From the NCBI RefSeq assembly GCF_001428745.1, contig NZ_LMIO01000001.1, forward strand, positions 272,818 through 336,817: a stretch of DNA of 64,000 nt. Direction: 5' to 3'. The position numbers and the translations under genes are program-made. Of this stretch, positions 50,155 through 58,080 are shown in pieces (position 1 is the first letter of the stretch; the number at the start of each line of letters is the position of its first letter). This stretch comes from Leifsonia sp. Root227 (GTDB lineage Bacteria; Actinomycetota; Actinomycetes; Actinomycetales; Microbacteriaceae). The notes under the pieces are model-generated. The model worked only from the letters and a program-made list of their open reading frames with translations, ran no database searches and was not told where the DNA came from.

Positions 50155-51583
50155 CGAGCGGCCTCTCCTCCGGGTTCTGGTACAGCTGCTTGCGCTGGCT
50201 CTGGGCGAGCGCCGCGGCGAGAGTCACTGTACCAACGCGCCCGCAGAACATCGTGGCCGCCATCACGTAGACGCCGGCGTCCGGCAGCTTCTCAGTGAGT
50301 CCGGTGGACAGACCGCAGGTGGCGAACGCGGAGATCACGTCGAACAGCACATGATCGAGCGGCGCCTTCGTGATCTGCAGGATCAGGATGCTCGACACGG
50401 CCACGATCGTCGCACCCCACAGCGCCACCGCCACCGACAGCCGCAGCACGTCGATCGGGATGCGGCGGCGGAACGCATCCATCGACTCCACACCGCGCGC
50501 CTCGGCGAACGCCGCGAGGAACAGCACGGCGAGCGTCGTCACCTTGATGCCGCCTGCCGTGGATGCCGACCCGCCTCCGATGAACATCAGCATGTCGGTC
50601 ACCAGCAGGCTCGACCCGTGCAGGTCGTCGATGGGCACGGTCGAGAACCCGCCCGATCTGGCCATGGTCGACAGGAACAGCGACTGGAAGACCGTATGCC
50701 CCGCATCCAGATGGCCGAAGGTCTTGGGGTTGTCCGCTTCGAGGACGATGTACAGCACCGCGCCGGTGACGAGCAGGATCACCGAGGTCAGCAGGGTGAG
50801 CTTGACGTGGATGGACCAGCGGCGGCGCTTCTTGCGCAGGTTCGTCGCGATGGCGAGGATCACCGGGAAGCCGATCGCTCCGAGGAAGACGCCGATCATC
50901 AGCGCGCCGAGGAACCAGAAGTCCTCCGCATACGGCGTCAGCCCCTCCGCGTTGGGCGAGAAGCCGGTGTTCGTGAACGCCATCGCCGAGTAGTAGACGC
51001 TCTCCCATAGAGCGGTGACGAACGGGACACCGGCGATCAGCATCCGCGGGAACAGCAGCAGAGCGACGACGCCCTCGATCACCACCATGCTGAGCGCCAC
51101 CGTGATGAGCAGCTTGCCCACCTCGCCGAGCCGCACCGCCTGGCCCTCTGCCACCGGCCCGGCGTGGATGCGCAGCGGGTTGCTGTCGCTCGCGGCCATC
51201 AGCTTCGCTCGGAGACCGAGTTTGCGGGACACGACCAGCCCGAGGATGCTCGCCATCGTCAGCACGCCGACGGCGCCGATCTGCACGCCGAAGAACACCA
51301 GCAGGTGGCCGAAGACGCTCCAGTGGGTGGCCATGTCGACCGTGGAGAGGCCGGTGACGCAGATCACGGACACGGCGGTGAACAGGGCGTCGGCGAGCGG
51401 CGTGGTCGAGTGTTCCGTCGTCGCAATCGGCAGCGAGAACAGGAGGGTGAAGACGAGGATCAGGAGGGTGAAGACGAGGATCGCAAATCGCGAAGGGCTT
51501 CTGCTGGCGAACCCGTTGACACCGTCGCGGATGCGGCCGCCCGGCCCGAGGCCGATGCGCCCGGACATCTGTGTCGCTCGCAT
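50147..51583 (-). CDS. Potassium uptake membrane subunit (TrkH/KtrB type)
   Basis: 478 residues with eight or more membrane helices and four P-loop-type repeats, including FTAVSVICVTGLSTVDMATHWS, MAFTNTGFSPNAEG, GGGSASTAGGIKVTT and SAFATCGLSTGLTE. The first membrane helix holds a 7-residue duplication (ILVFTLL twice). Conducts K+ with the TrkA-type subunit. Divergent from the ArsR-type regulator. Confidence 0.93.
   Translation of the reverse strand: MRATQMSGRIGLGPGGRIRDGVNGFASRSPSRFAILVFTLLILVFTLLFSLPIATTEHSTTPLADALFTAVSVICVTGLSTVDMATHWSVFGHLLVFFGVQIGAVGVLTMASILGLVVSRKLGLRAKLMAASDSNPLRIHAGPVAEGQAVRLGEVGKLLITVALSMVVIEGVVALLLFPRMLIAGVPFVTALWESVYYSAMAFTNTGFSPNAEGLTPYAEDFWFLGALMIGVFLGAIGFPVILAIATNLRKKRRRWSIHVKLTLLTSVILLVTGAVLYIVLEADNPKTFGHLDAGHTVFQSLFLSTMARSGGFSTVPIDDLHGSSLLVTDMLMFIGGGSASTAGGIKVTTLAVLFLAAFAEARGVESMDAFRRRIPIDVLRLSVAVALWGATIVAVSSILILQITKAPLDHVLFDVISAFATCGLSTGLTEKLPDAGVYVMAATMFCGRVGTVTLAAALAQSQRKQLYQNPEERPLVG
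51440..51481. repeat. Perfect 21-bp tandem duplication in trkH
   Basis: Unit 1 is 51440-51460 and unit 2 is 51461-51481, identical. In frame, it doubles seven residues (ILVFTLL) of the first membrane helix. Confidence 0.92.
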
Positions 51584-51648
51584 GACCGTTCCTCCCGCCG
51601 ACAGCTTGGGACATGGTACTCCGCTGGGCGAGTGACTAGCCTGGGGTC

Positions 51649-52077
51649 ATGGCCGACATCTTTGACGTGATCGCGGATGCGACGCGACGCGACATCCTGA
51701 GAGTCCTTCTCGACCGGCACGTCGACGATGTCCATTCCTCGGGGGAGATATCCGTCTCCGAGATCGTGTCGACACTGGAATTGAGCCAGCCGACCGTGTC
51801 GAAGCACCTCAAAGTCCTGCGCGAGGCCGGGCTCGTCTCGGTGCGCGAGGAGGGCCAGCACCGCTACTACCGACTGGATGCCGCCCCGCTGGAGGCCGTG
51901 GAGGACTGGGTCATTCCGTTCACGGCATCCGATGTCGACCTCGCCGCGATCGAGGACCAGCTCGCCGAGGAGACCCGCGAGTTCGCGAGCACGGTCGGCA
52001 AGGTGCTCGCCGACACCGGCCATCGTGTGACGACCGCGGTGGAGCGGGTGACGCCGCGCAAGTGGCGCCGCGACTGA
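51649..52077 (+). CDS. ArsR-type HTH transcriptional regulator
   Basis: 142 residues. HTH: MADIFDVIADATRRDILRVLLD, and SVSEIVSTLELSQPTVSKHLKVLREAGLVSVREEGQHRYYRL. No metal-binding Cys motif, so it is not a classical metal sensor. The C-terminal 60 residues are helical and may form an additional dimer or ligand region. Divergent from trkH; function unknown. Confidence 0.88.
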   Translation: MADIFDVIADATRRDILRVLLDRHVDDVHSSGEISVSEIVSTLELSQPTVSKHLKVLREAGLVSVREEGQHRYYRLDAAPLEAVEDWVIPFTASDVDLAAIEDQLAEETREFASTVGKVLADTGHRVTTAVERVTPRKWRRD

Positions 52078-52146
52078 CGCGAGCGACGCTCCCGCTCGCC
52101 GTCCACTTGTCTGCGACCCCCGCCGGGTTCTAGAGTTCGTGTCACC

Positions 52147-52163
52147 ACTCGTGTCACACGAGT
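52147..52163. promoter_or_regulatory. 17-bp palindrome before the BldC-like gene
   Basis: ACTCGTGT-c-ACACGAGT, perfect 8-1-8 inverted repeat, 31 bp before the ATG of the HTH gene. The string TCGTGTCAC occurs twice (52137 and 52149). Suggests an operator, possibly for the gene's own product. Confidence 0.55.
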
Positions 52164-52193
52164 ACCATGACAGCAGAAGAAGGACTAGGCAGA

Positions 52194-52388
52194 ATGGCAC
52201 GCGATCTCTCGGATGTGCGCTTCCTGACGGTCGCAGAGGTGGCCGACATGATGCGCGTCTCCCGCATGACCGTGTACCGTCTCGTGCACTCCGGCGAACT
52301 GCCCGCCATCCGTTTCGGGCGGTCGTTCCGGGTTCCGGAATCGGCTGTCACCCAGGCTCTGGACAACCACGTCGCCGACACCGCGTGA
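52194..52388 (+). CDS. BldC/excisionase-like small HTH protein
   Basis: 64 residues, MARDLSDVRFLTVAEVADMMRVSRMTVYRLVHSGELPAIRFGRSFRVPESAV. MerR-like DNA-binding domain of the helix-turn-helix_17 type, a single-domain developmental-type regulator in actinobacteria. AAGGA lies upstream; ATG 52167 is an alternative. Conserved next to bS22 in related genomes as far as I recall. Confidence 0.87.
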   Translation: MARDLSDVRFLTVAEVADMMRVSRMTVYRLVHSGELPAIRFGRSFRVPESAVTQALDNHVADTA

Positions 52389-52457
52389 CGTCGGGTAGAC
52401 TAGTGCCTTGTGTCGCCGCGCATTCCGCGGCCTGCCCCCTAACTTTGTGAGGTCTAC

Positions 52458-52556
52458 GTGGGTTCCGTTATCAAGAAGCGTCGCAAGCGTATGGCGAAGA
52501 AGAAGCACCGCAAGCTTCTTCGCAAGACGCGCCACCAGCGTCGCAACAAGAAGTAG
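52458..52556 (+). CDS. 30S ribosomal protein bS22 (AURKAIP1/COX24 domain)
   Basis: 32 residues beginning MGSVIKKRRKRM from GTG 52458; 19 of them are Arg or Lys. The sequence matches the tiny bS22 protein of actinobacterial 30S subunits (AURKAIP1/COX24 domain). Too short for ordinary gene calling. A terminator follows. Confidence 0.92.
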   Translation: MGSVIKKRRKRMAKKKHRKLLRKTRHQRRNKK

Positions 52557-52574
52557 ACCTCGAGTCTGCAGCTC

Positions 52575-52606
52575 AAGCGTCGGTCCCTTCGGGTCCGACG
52601 CTTTTT
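52575..52606 (+). terminator. Intrinsic terminator after bS22
   Basis: AAGCGTCGG and CCGACGCTT arms with inner CCC-ttc-GGG and a T/T mismatch, followed by TTTTT. Strong and correctly placed. Confidence 0.9.
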
Positions 52607-52669
52607 GCTGCCCGGATACTGACGCTCGCGCCGCGGCCGGCCGCCGCGCATCCGGCTAGGGTTGGATGC

Positions 52670-52933
52670 GTGTCCAGCGTCTCTCTCACTCTGATCGGCA
52701 AGCCGGGGTGTCATCTCTGCGATGACGCCCGCGCGGTGATCGGCGCCGTGATCGGCGACCTGCCGGATGGCGCACCGACCGTCGTGGTCGACGAGAAGAA
52801 CATCCTGGAGGACCCTGACCTGCACGCGCAGTATGTCGAGGACATCCCTGTGGTGCTCGTCGACGGCAGGGTGCACACCTATTGGCGCGTCGATCCGGCT
52901 CGTCTCCGCACCGCTCTCCTGGAGGTCAGATGA
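52670..52933 (+). CDS. Glutaredoxin-family small protein
   Basis: 87 residues, GTG start. Thioredoxin-like fold with CxxC as PGCHLCDDARAV, then VVVDEKNILEDPDLHAQYVEDIPVVLVDGRVHTYWRVDP. Thiol-disulfide exchange in the cytosol, partner unknown. The stop overlaps the next gene's ATG by 4 bp. Confidence 0.9.
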   Translation: MSSVSLTLIGKPGCHLCDDARAVIGAVIGDLPDGAPTVVVDEKNILEDPDLHAQYVEDIPVVLVDGRVHTYWRVDPARLRTALLEVR

Positions 52934-53229
52934 CCATTCGCCATGTCGTGTCGTGGAAGCTCGCGACCTCGGACGAGTCGGAGCGCGCAGAGCAGCGCGC
53001 CGCCGTGAAGGCCGGCCTGGAGTCGTTGCCGGCGACCATCCCGGAGATCCTCGCGCTGGAGGTGGGAGTGGATGCGCTGAGCGCCGACAACTTCGACGTC
53101 GTGCTGATCAGCAACTTCGCAGACGAGGCGGCACTTCAGCGCTACGTCGAGCACCCGGATCACCAGCGCGTCGCCGCGTACATCCGCTCCGTGGTGGGAG
53201 CACGCTCGGCGGTCGACTTCCGCGTCTAA
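52930..53229 (+). CDS. Dabb (stress-responsive A/B barrel) domain protein
   Basis: 99 residues. Dabb pattern: MTIRHVVSWKLATSDESERAEQRAAVKAGLESLPATIPEI, then VVLISNFADEAALQRYVEHPDHQRVAAYI. Starts in the ATGA overlap with the glutaredoxin gene. Followed by palindromic element copy 5. Confidence 0.89.
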   Translation: MTIRHVVSWKLATSDESERAEQRAAVKAGLESLPATIPEILALEVGVDALSADNFDVVLISNFADEAALQRYVEHPDHQRVAAYIRSVVGARSAVDFRV

Positions 53230-53233
53230 CGCA

Positions 53234-53295
53234 ATCGAGTCCGGACTTGTTCACGCCTGGACACGGCGTGTCGTGTGAACAAGTCCGGACTCGTT
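53234..53295. repeat. 62-bp palindromic element, copy 5 (inverted)
   Basis: ATCGAGTCCGGACTTGTTCA ... TGAACAAGTCCGGACTCGTT; last AT is TT here. Centre in the inverted orientation. Between the convergent Dabb and GntR genes. Confidence 0.87.
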
Positions 53296-53311
53296 GGATG
53301 CGCGCGGCGGG

Positions 53312-54013
53312 TCAGACGATGGGGGTGTCGTCGATCTCGGCGTCGGCGCGGCGGTAGTCGGCGAGGAACTGGGCGTGGGACGGGGCGAAGAGCGCCTTGA
53401 CGAGGTCGCCTGCCTTGTCGCCGTCGCGTTCCTTGGCAGCGGCGGCGATCTCCGCGATGCGCGCGGGGAGGTCGTCGGTGTCGAACGGACGCTGCCACAC
53501 GGCGATGTAGCGCAGCAGCTGGGGGCTGAGGCCCTCGCTGACGCTCACGAGGACATCGTTGCCCGTGTTCCGCTCGAACTCCAGGAAGAACTCGTTGAGC
53601 GTGTGTCCGAGCGCGGGGTGGTCGCCGGACTTGGTGAGCTTCTTCGCCTCCTTGGCCAGCTTGTCGAGGCGGGTGGCCGCCGCGTTGCTGAGGTTCGGGA
53701 CGGCGTCGCGTGCTGCCTGCTCGTGCAGGAGCCCGGAGATGTAGACGGCCTCGTCGATCGCGCGCATGTCGATCGGAGCGACGCGGGTGTACCTGTTGGG
53801 CGCCATCTCGACCAGGCCGATCTCGGCGAGCTTCATCAGGGCTTCGCGGATCGGGGTGCGGGAGACGCCGAGCCACGCGGTCAGCTTCTCGTCGAGCAGA
53901 GTCTCGCCCGGTTCGAGGGTTCCGTCGAGGATGCCGTCATACAGGCGGTTGTAGACGACATCGCGGAGCAGCTGGCGCTCGACCGGTGCGGTGTCTTTGA
54001 CGGGGAGCGGCAT
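53312..54013 (-). CDS. GntR family regulator (FCD-type)
   Basis: 233 residues. GntR winged HTH near residues 10-75: LLRDVVYNRLYDGILDGTLEPGETLLDEKLTAWLGVSRTPIREALMKLAEIGLVEM, and a helical C-terminal FCD-like half. ATG 54013 is within the stop of the upstream paralogue (TGATG), so they are coupled. Ligand unknown. Confidence 0.89.
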   Translation of the reverse strand: MPLPVKDTAPVERQLLRDVVYNRLYDGILDGTLEPGETLLDEKLTAWLGVSRTPIREALMKLAEIGLVEMAPNRYTRVAPIDMRAIDEAVYISGLLHEQAARDAVPNLSNAAATRLDKLAKEAKKLTKSGDHPALGHTLNEFFLEFERNTGNDVLVSVSEGLSPQLLRYIAVWQRPFDTDDLPARIAEIAAAAKERDGDKAGDLVKALFAPSHAQFLADYRRADAEIDDTPIV

Positions 54014-54696
54014 CAGTTCTCCTTCTTCTCGAGCGCGGCGAACTCGTCGACGAGCTGGGAGAGTGCTTTGTTCCAGTAGTCGTCGACGGCCGCGGCGGCC
54101 TTGTCGGCGTTGCCGGCGGTCGACGCATCGACGATGGTCTTCAGGTACGGCAGTCCGGCCTCGAACGCGCTCGTGCTCGGAGCAGCGATGAGCGCGCGTC
54201 GGATCTCCGGCAGGTGGCGGCTGAGCAGGCGGGCCACCGTCTTGTTGTCGAGTCTGCGTACGTAGACGTTGATGAAGTCGTCGGAGAACGACTTGTCCTT
54301 GACGAGTTCGCTGAGGTCGTCCCCGCTGGTCGCTTTCGCTGCGAAGGCGCGAAGCGTCTCCTTGTCGCCGTCGGTGAGGAGGGCGGTGGAGTCGCGGACG
54401 ACGCCGTGCAGGAGGGTGCCGACCGTCTCGATGAGACCGCGGAGGCGGACGGAATCGATCGGGGTGACGCGCGTCCGCTTCTGCGGCATGATCTCGACGA
54501 GCCCCATGGAGGCGAGCTGGTTCAGGGCCTCGCGCACCGGGGTGCGGGAGACGCCGACCCACTTCTCGATCTCAGCGTCGTAGAGCTGCTCGCCAGGGGT
54601 GAGATCGCCGTCGACGATCGCGTCGAGTAGGCGAAGGAAGACTTCGTCTCTGATGAGCCGTCGTGGGCTGACGGTCTCCGTAATGGGTACAGGCAT
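54013..54696 (-). CDS. GntR family regulator (FCD-type)
   Basis: 227 residues. GntR HTH: LIRDEVFLRLLDAIVDGDLTPGEQLYDAEIEKWVGVSRTPVREALNQLASMGLVEI. FCD-like C-terminal part similar to the downstream gene, so the two are tandem paralogues and may form heterodimers. Promoter region 54697-54866 is AT-rich upstream of the ATG. Confidence 0.89.
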   Translation of the reverse strand: MPVPITETVSPRRLIRDEVFLRLLDAIVDGDLTPGEQLYDAEIEKWVGVSRTPVREALNQLASMGLVEIMPQKRTRVTPIDSVRLRGLIETVGTLLHGVVRDSTALLTDGDKETLRAFAAKATSGDDLSELVKDKSFSDDFINVYVRRLDNKTVARLLSRHLPEIRRALIAAPSTSAFEAGLPYLKTIVDASTAGNADKAAAAVDDYWNKALSQLVDEFAALEKKEN

Positions 54697-54866
54697 ACAT
54701 GAATATTACATCCGCCCAGTGTGAATTCAAGCTAGGGAGAACACGAATGTCGCGGATGTGGGATCGGAGCGCCAGGAATCCCGGGTGCTGTGGTGATGGA
54801 TGAAGAGGCTCGCGCTGTGAAGTCTGTTATGTCAGATGTGAATAAAGGGTATCAGCTATCGGATCG

Positions 54867-54910
54867 GCAGAAGCGCGGCGTCCCCATCGGCCTGGACGCC
54901 GCGCTTCTGC
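54867..54910 (-). terminator. Strong stem-loop after the SHOCT gene
   Basis: Perfect 17-bp arms GCAGAAGCGCGGCGTCC / GGACGCCGCGCTTCTGC with a 10-nt loop, 16 bp beyond the stop of the leftward SHOCT gene. No T-run. Confidence 0.7.
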
Positions 54911-54925
54911 GATGCCAGCGGCTCG

Positions 54926-55315
54926 TCAGAACTTGTTGCCGAGGGCCTTGGCCTTGAGGGCGTCGAACTCGCCTGCGGTGATGACTCCCTGGTCGAGGAG
55001 CTGCTTGGCCTTGGCGATGTCGTCGGCCGGGGAGGCGGACGCGACCGTGCGGATGTAGTCGTCAGCCTGGGACTGGGCCTGCTGCACATCCCGCGCCTGG
55101 CGCTCCGCCATGCCGCGACCCCGCGCGATCAGGTAGACGAGGGCGGTGAGGAACGGAAGGAAGACCAGGAAGATGATCCAGAGCGCCTTCCACCAGCCGT
55201 TGAGCTTGCGGTCGCGGAAGAGGTCACCGATGATCGCGAAGAGTGCGAACAGGTAAGCAATGAACGCGAAGGCCCAGAAGATGAGCCAGATGACGTTCCA
55301 GAAGTTGTTCCACAT
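54926..55315 (-). CDS. SHOCT domain protein with N-terminal membrane segments
   Basis: 129 residues. Start MWNNFWNVIWLIFWAFAFIAYLFALFAIIGDLF gives a first membrane helix; a second is at WWKALWIIFLVFLPFLTALVYLIA. The C-terminal SHOCT motif is AKAKQLLDQGVITAGEFDALKAKAL. GGAAGGA precedes ATG 55315. Members are oligomeric phage-shock-like or unknown membrane proteins. Confidence 0.9.
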   Translation of the reverse strand: MWNNFWNVIWLIFWAFAFIAYLFALFAIIGDLFRDRKLNGWWKALWIIFLVFLPFLTALVYLIARGRGMAERQARDVQQAQSQADDYIRTVASASPADDIAKAKQLLDQGVITAGEFDALKAKALGNKF

Positions 55316-55453
55316 GAGACGACAATCCTTCCGTGCACCGCTCCGTGCGGCGTCAGAGCACACGCTAGTGCTCAGGTCGTGCGCTGCGCTAGGGAAACCG
55401 ACCTCGCCGCCGTGGGCGGATGGCTGTCGGAGGGCGCGGGTTAGGCTGACGCC

Positions 55454-57379
55454 ATGCTGCCGCAGATCCCCCCGCACACGTGGCGAGGGCGGAGCGCGGC
55501 GGGGACGGCGATGTTCGTCCTCTGGCTCGTGGTAGCGGTCCCGCTCTCCGTCGTCGCCGGGCTGGTGCTCCTCGCGCTCGGTGCGCTGGCAGCGGCGGTC
55601 GCGCTCGTGTTCTGGCTGGTGTGGGCGGCGGTCGCCTGGGTGTGGTTCGCGATCGAGCATGTGCAGCGCATCCCGTATCCGTTCGCGCTCCGGCCCCCGG
55701 CTGGGAGGCGGGCGCGCCGACTCGTCGGCAGCTCGCTCTACCTCGCGCTCGCCCCGCGCATCGTCGGAGGGACGGCGCGCCTGGCCGGTGTGGTGTTCGG
55801 GCCGCTGCTGCTGCTTGCGAGCGTGGCCGGCCTCTTCTCCACGCGCTGGCGCGCGCGACCGTACGTCGCCGTGTTCACGCTGCGCGCCGTGCTTCTCAAG
55901 GTCGTGAACCTCGGCCGCCGCCGCAATCTGCTGCGCGACGGGCACGACGCGGACATCCTCCGCTACGACGACTTCCTGGCGTCGGCGTTCCCGCACATCA
56001 GGGACTTCCTCGACTGGTGGCGCGATCCGCACGCGCCACATGACTACACGCCGTCTCCCACCCTGGTCGACGTGCCGGCAGCGCTCCTCGGGCTCGAGCT
56101 CGAACCGTATCCCGACCCGCTCGGCTATCCGGGGCTGGCGGCGGGCGCGCTCCGCCGCCATAGCATCGGGAGCCTGCGCGACATCTTCCTCAGCCAGCGC
56201 GAGATCGACGACCTCTGCGACCCCGACCTCGACGACCGCGCCGACGTCGCTTTGATCCGCGTCGTGCACCGCGTGGATGCGAATGGGCTGCGCCACTGGA
56301 TCGTGCAGTTCCCGAGCACCAAGTCCTGGCACCCGCGACAGGGCGCAGCCCCGAACGATCTCACGGCCGACCTGGTGATCGGTGCGGAGGAGGAGCCGAC
56401 CGTCACCCGCGCCGCACTCGAGACGATGCGCGCCGCGGGCATCCAGCCAGGGGAGCCCGTGCTGCTCGCCGGGTTCAGCCTCGGCGGCATGGTGGCGGCC
56501 CAGGTGGCGGTGCGTGCGGCACGGGCAGGGTTCACGGTGTCGCATCTCGTGGTCGCCGGGACGCCGCTCGGCCGGGTGCGCATCCCGGACGAGGTTCGCG
56601 TGCTGGCGATCGAGCACGTGCTCGACATCGTGCCGCGGATCGACGGCAGGGAGAACCCGGTGCGGCACGTTTCAGGCACGGACGGCTTCGTGACCGTCAA
56701 GGCCGGCCCGATGCTGCCTGTCGGGTTCCGGCTCGGCGCCCTGCACCAGTCGACGGCATACGCGGACACGGCTCAGGCGATCGAGTCGGACCCGCCGGAT
56801 GCCCTGGTCGCCTCGCTGCTGCACGAGCTCGCCGGTTACTTCGGCGGCGGCCAGACCATCGTCGACCACGCCGCGCTCCGCTCCGGCGGCCTCGGCCCGC
56901 AGCCGTCCGTCCCGTTCTACCTGCACAGCACCGTGCAGGACGGCATCACGCGGGGCACGCTCCGGCAGACCCTCCGGCGCATCGCCGGGGTGATCGCGGT
57001 GGACGTGTACCAGTCGCGAGCGGGGTTCGCGACGACGATCCTGTGGAACGCGGACGTGCTCGTGCGCAGCCTGCAGCCGTGGTTCGCCTCCGTGGAGCGG
57101 TTCGCGGTGTACCGCGGACTGCTCTCGCTGTTGAAGCGGCGGCGCGCGGTGGGCATCCACTTCCGGTTGCAGGCGAAGGAGACGCCGGGAGTGATCTGGG
57201 AGGCCACGGTGCAGCAGATGGCGGACGGCCGATGGAGGGAGATCCTCGACGTGTCGTTCGACGACGCGGCGTCGGAGGCCGAGTTCGAGCGCGCGTTCCC
57301 CGGAGGAGCGGAGCCTGCCGTGGTGTTCTACCCCGCGTCGGCGTTCGAGCCGATCGTGGACACCGCATCCCGTCGCTGA
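55454..57379 (+). CDS. Membrane-anchored alpha/beta-hydrolase-like protein, 641 residues
   Basis: Two adjacent hydrophobic helices at residues 18-65, then a long soluble region and a hydrolase-like elbow GFSLGGMVAAQVAVRAA near residue 340. Other supportive pieces are ALIRVVHRVDANGLRHWIVQFPSTKSWHP and HLVVAGTPLGRV. This looks like a lipase/esterase fold in a large unrecognised family; no clear catalytic acid/His assignment. Probably faces the cytosol or the membrane surface. I do not recognise the gene. Confidence 0.7.
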   Translation: MLPQIPPHTWRGRSAAGTAMFVLWLVVAVPLSVVAGLVLLALGALAAAVALVFWLVWAAVAWVWFAIEHVQRIPYPFALRPPAGRRARRLVGSSLYLALAPRIVGGTARLAGVVFGPLLLLASVAGLFSTRWRARPYVAVFTLRAVLLKVVNLGRRRNLLRDGHDADILRYDDFLASAFPHIRDFLDWWRDPHAPHDYTPSPTLVDVPAALLGLELEPYPDPLGYPGLAAGALRRHSIGSLRDIFLSQREIDDLCDPDLDDRADVALIRVVHRVDANGLRHWIVQFPSTKSWHPRQGAAPNDLTADLVIGAEEEPTVTRAALETMRAAGIQPGEPVLLAGFSLGGMVAAQVAVRAARAGFTVSHLVVAGTPLGRVRIPDEVRVLAIEHVLDIVPRIDGRENPVRHVSGTDGFVTVKAGPMLPVGFRLGALHQSTAYADTAQAIESDPPDALVASLLHELAGYFGGGQTIVDHAALRSGGLGPQPSVPFYLHSTVQDGITRGTLRQTLRRIAGVIAVDVYQSRAGFATTILWNADVLVRSLQPWFASVERFAVYRGLLSLLKRRRAVGIHFRLQAKETPGVIWEATVQQMADGRWREILDVSFDDAASEAEFERAFPGGAEPAVVFYPASAFEPIVDTASRR

Positions 57380-57431
57380 CGGAACGGCGCGGAAACGGCG
57401 CGGAATCGGCAGGAGTGGGACCAGCGGTCGC

Positions 57432-58037
57432 TCAGTCGAGCCGCACGTCGTCGGCGTGCGCGCCGAGCGAGCGGGCGTAGCGCTCCGTCAGCTCCACCAT
57501 GAACGGGCGCTCGGTCGTCGTAGCGTCGATGCCGAAGACCGTCCCGGCGAAATCCAGCTCTCGCTGCACGGCCCAGATCTCCTCGTGCGCGCCAGGCGGG
57601 AAGAGCTGCGCTGGGTCGCCGACGGCCACCCAGCCGATCGGCACCGTGCTTCCGGCCTCCAGTACCGTGCGCAGGTGGACCACTGCGTCGATGCGCACCT
57701 CGCTGCCGCGGCCGATCACGGCGCCGTTGAAGATCCGTGCTCCTGTCGCGATGAACACTTCCCGATCGACGGTCGCTCCGGTGATCGCGGCGAGCGGCCC
57801 GATCAGCGAGTGGTCGCCGATCGTGAGCGGGTGCCTTCTGGTGGAGCGGAGCACGGCGTTCTCCATCACGATGACGTGCTCGCCGAGGTCGACGGGGCCG
57901 CCCTCCGCAGTGATCACGGCGCCGTGCGCGATCCTGCAGCCGGCGCCGATCCGCACCTCCCCGCTGACCACCGCGGTGTCGGCGACCACAGCAGACGGGT
58001 GGATGCGGGGTTCGGCTTCGCCGTGTCGGTATCGCAC
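57432..58037 (-). CDS. Gamma carbonic anhydrase / left-handed beta-helix acyltransferase-like protein
   Basis: 201 residues of hexapeptide repeats: IHPSAVVADTAVVSGEVRIGAGCRIAHGAVI, GEHVIVMENAVL, TIGDHSLIGPLAAITGA and GARIFNGAVIGRGSEV. Histidines needed for gamma-carbonic anhydrase are only partly present, so an acyltransferase role is also possible. Divergent from the PPK2 gene. Confidence 0.88.
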   Translation of the reverse strand: MRYRHGEAEPRIHPSAVVADTAVVSGEVRIGAGCRIAHGAVITAEGGPVDLGEHVIVMENAVLRSTRRHPLTIGDHSLIGPLAAITGATVDREVFIATGARIFNGAVIGRGSEVRIDAVVHLRTVLEAGSTVPIGWVAVGDPAQLFPPGAHEEIWAVQRELDFAGTVFGIDATTTERPFMVELTERYARSLGAHADDVRLD

Positions 58038-58080
58038 GCCTTGACCGTACTATGGACCGCACGCGAACGAGGAGGTCACC

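Noticed and set aside
28224-53295. The five palindromes as IS200/IS605-type or RAYT/REP elements
   Set aside because: No GTAG-like motif and no transposase gene is visible, so this named class is not supported; the family origin stays open.
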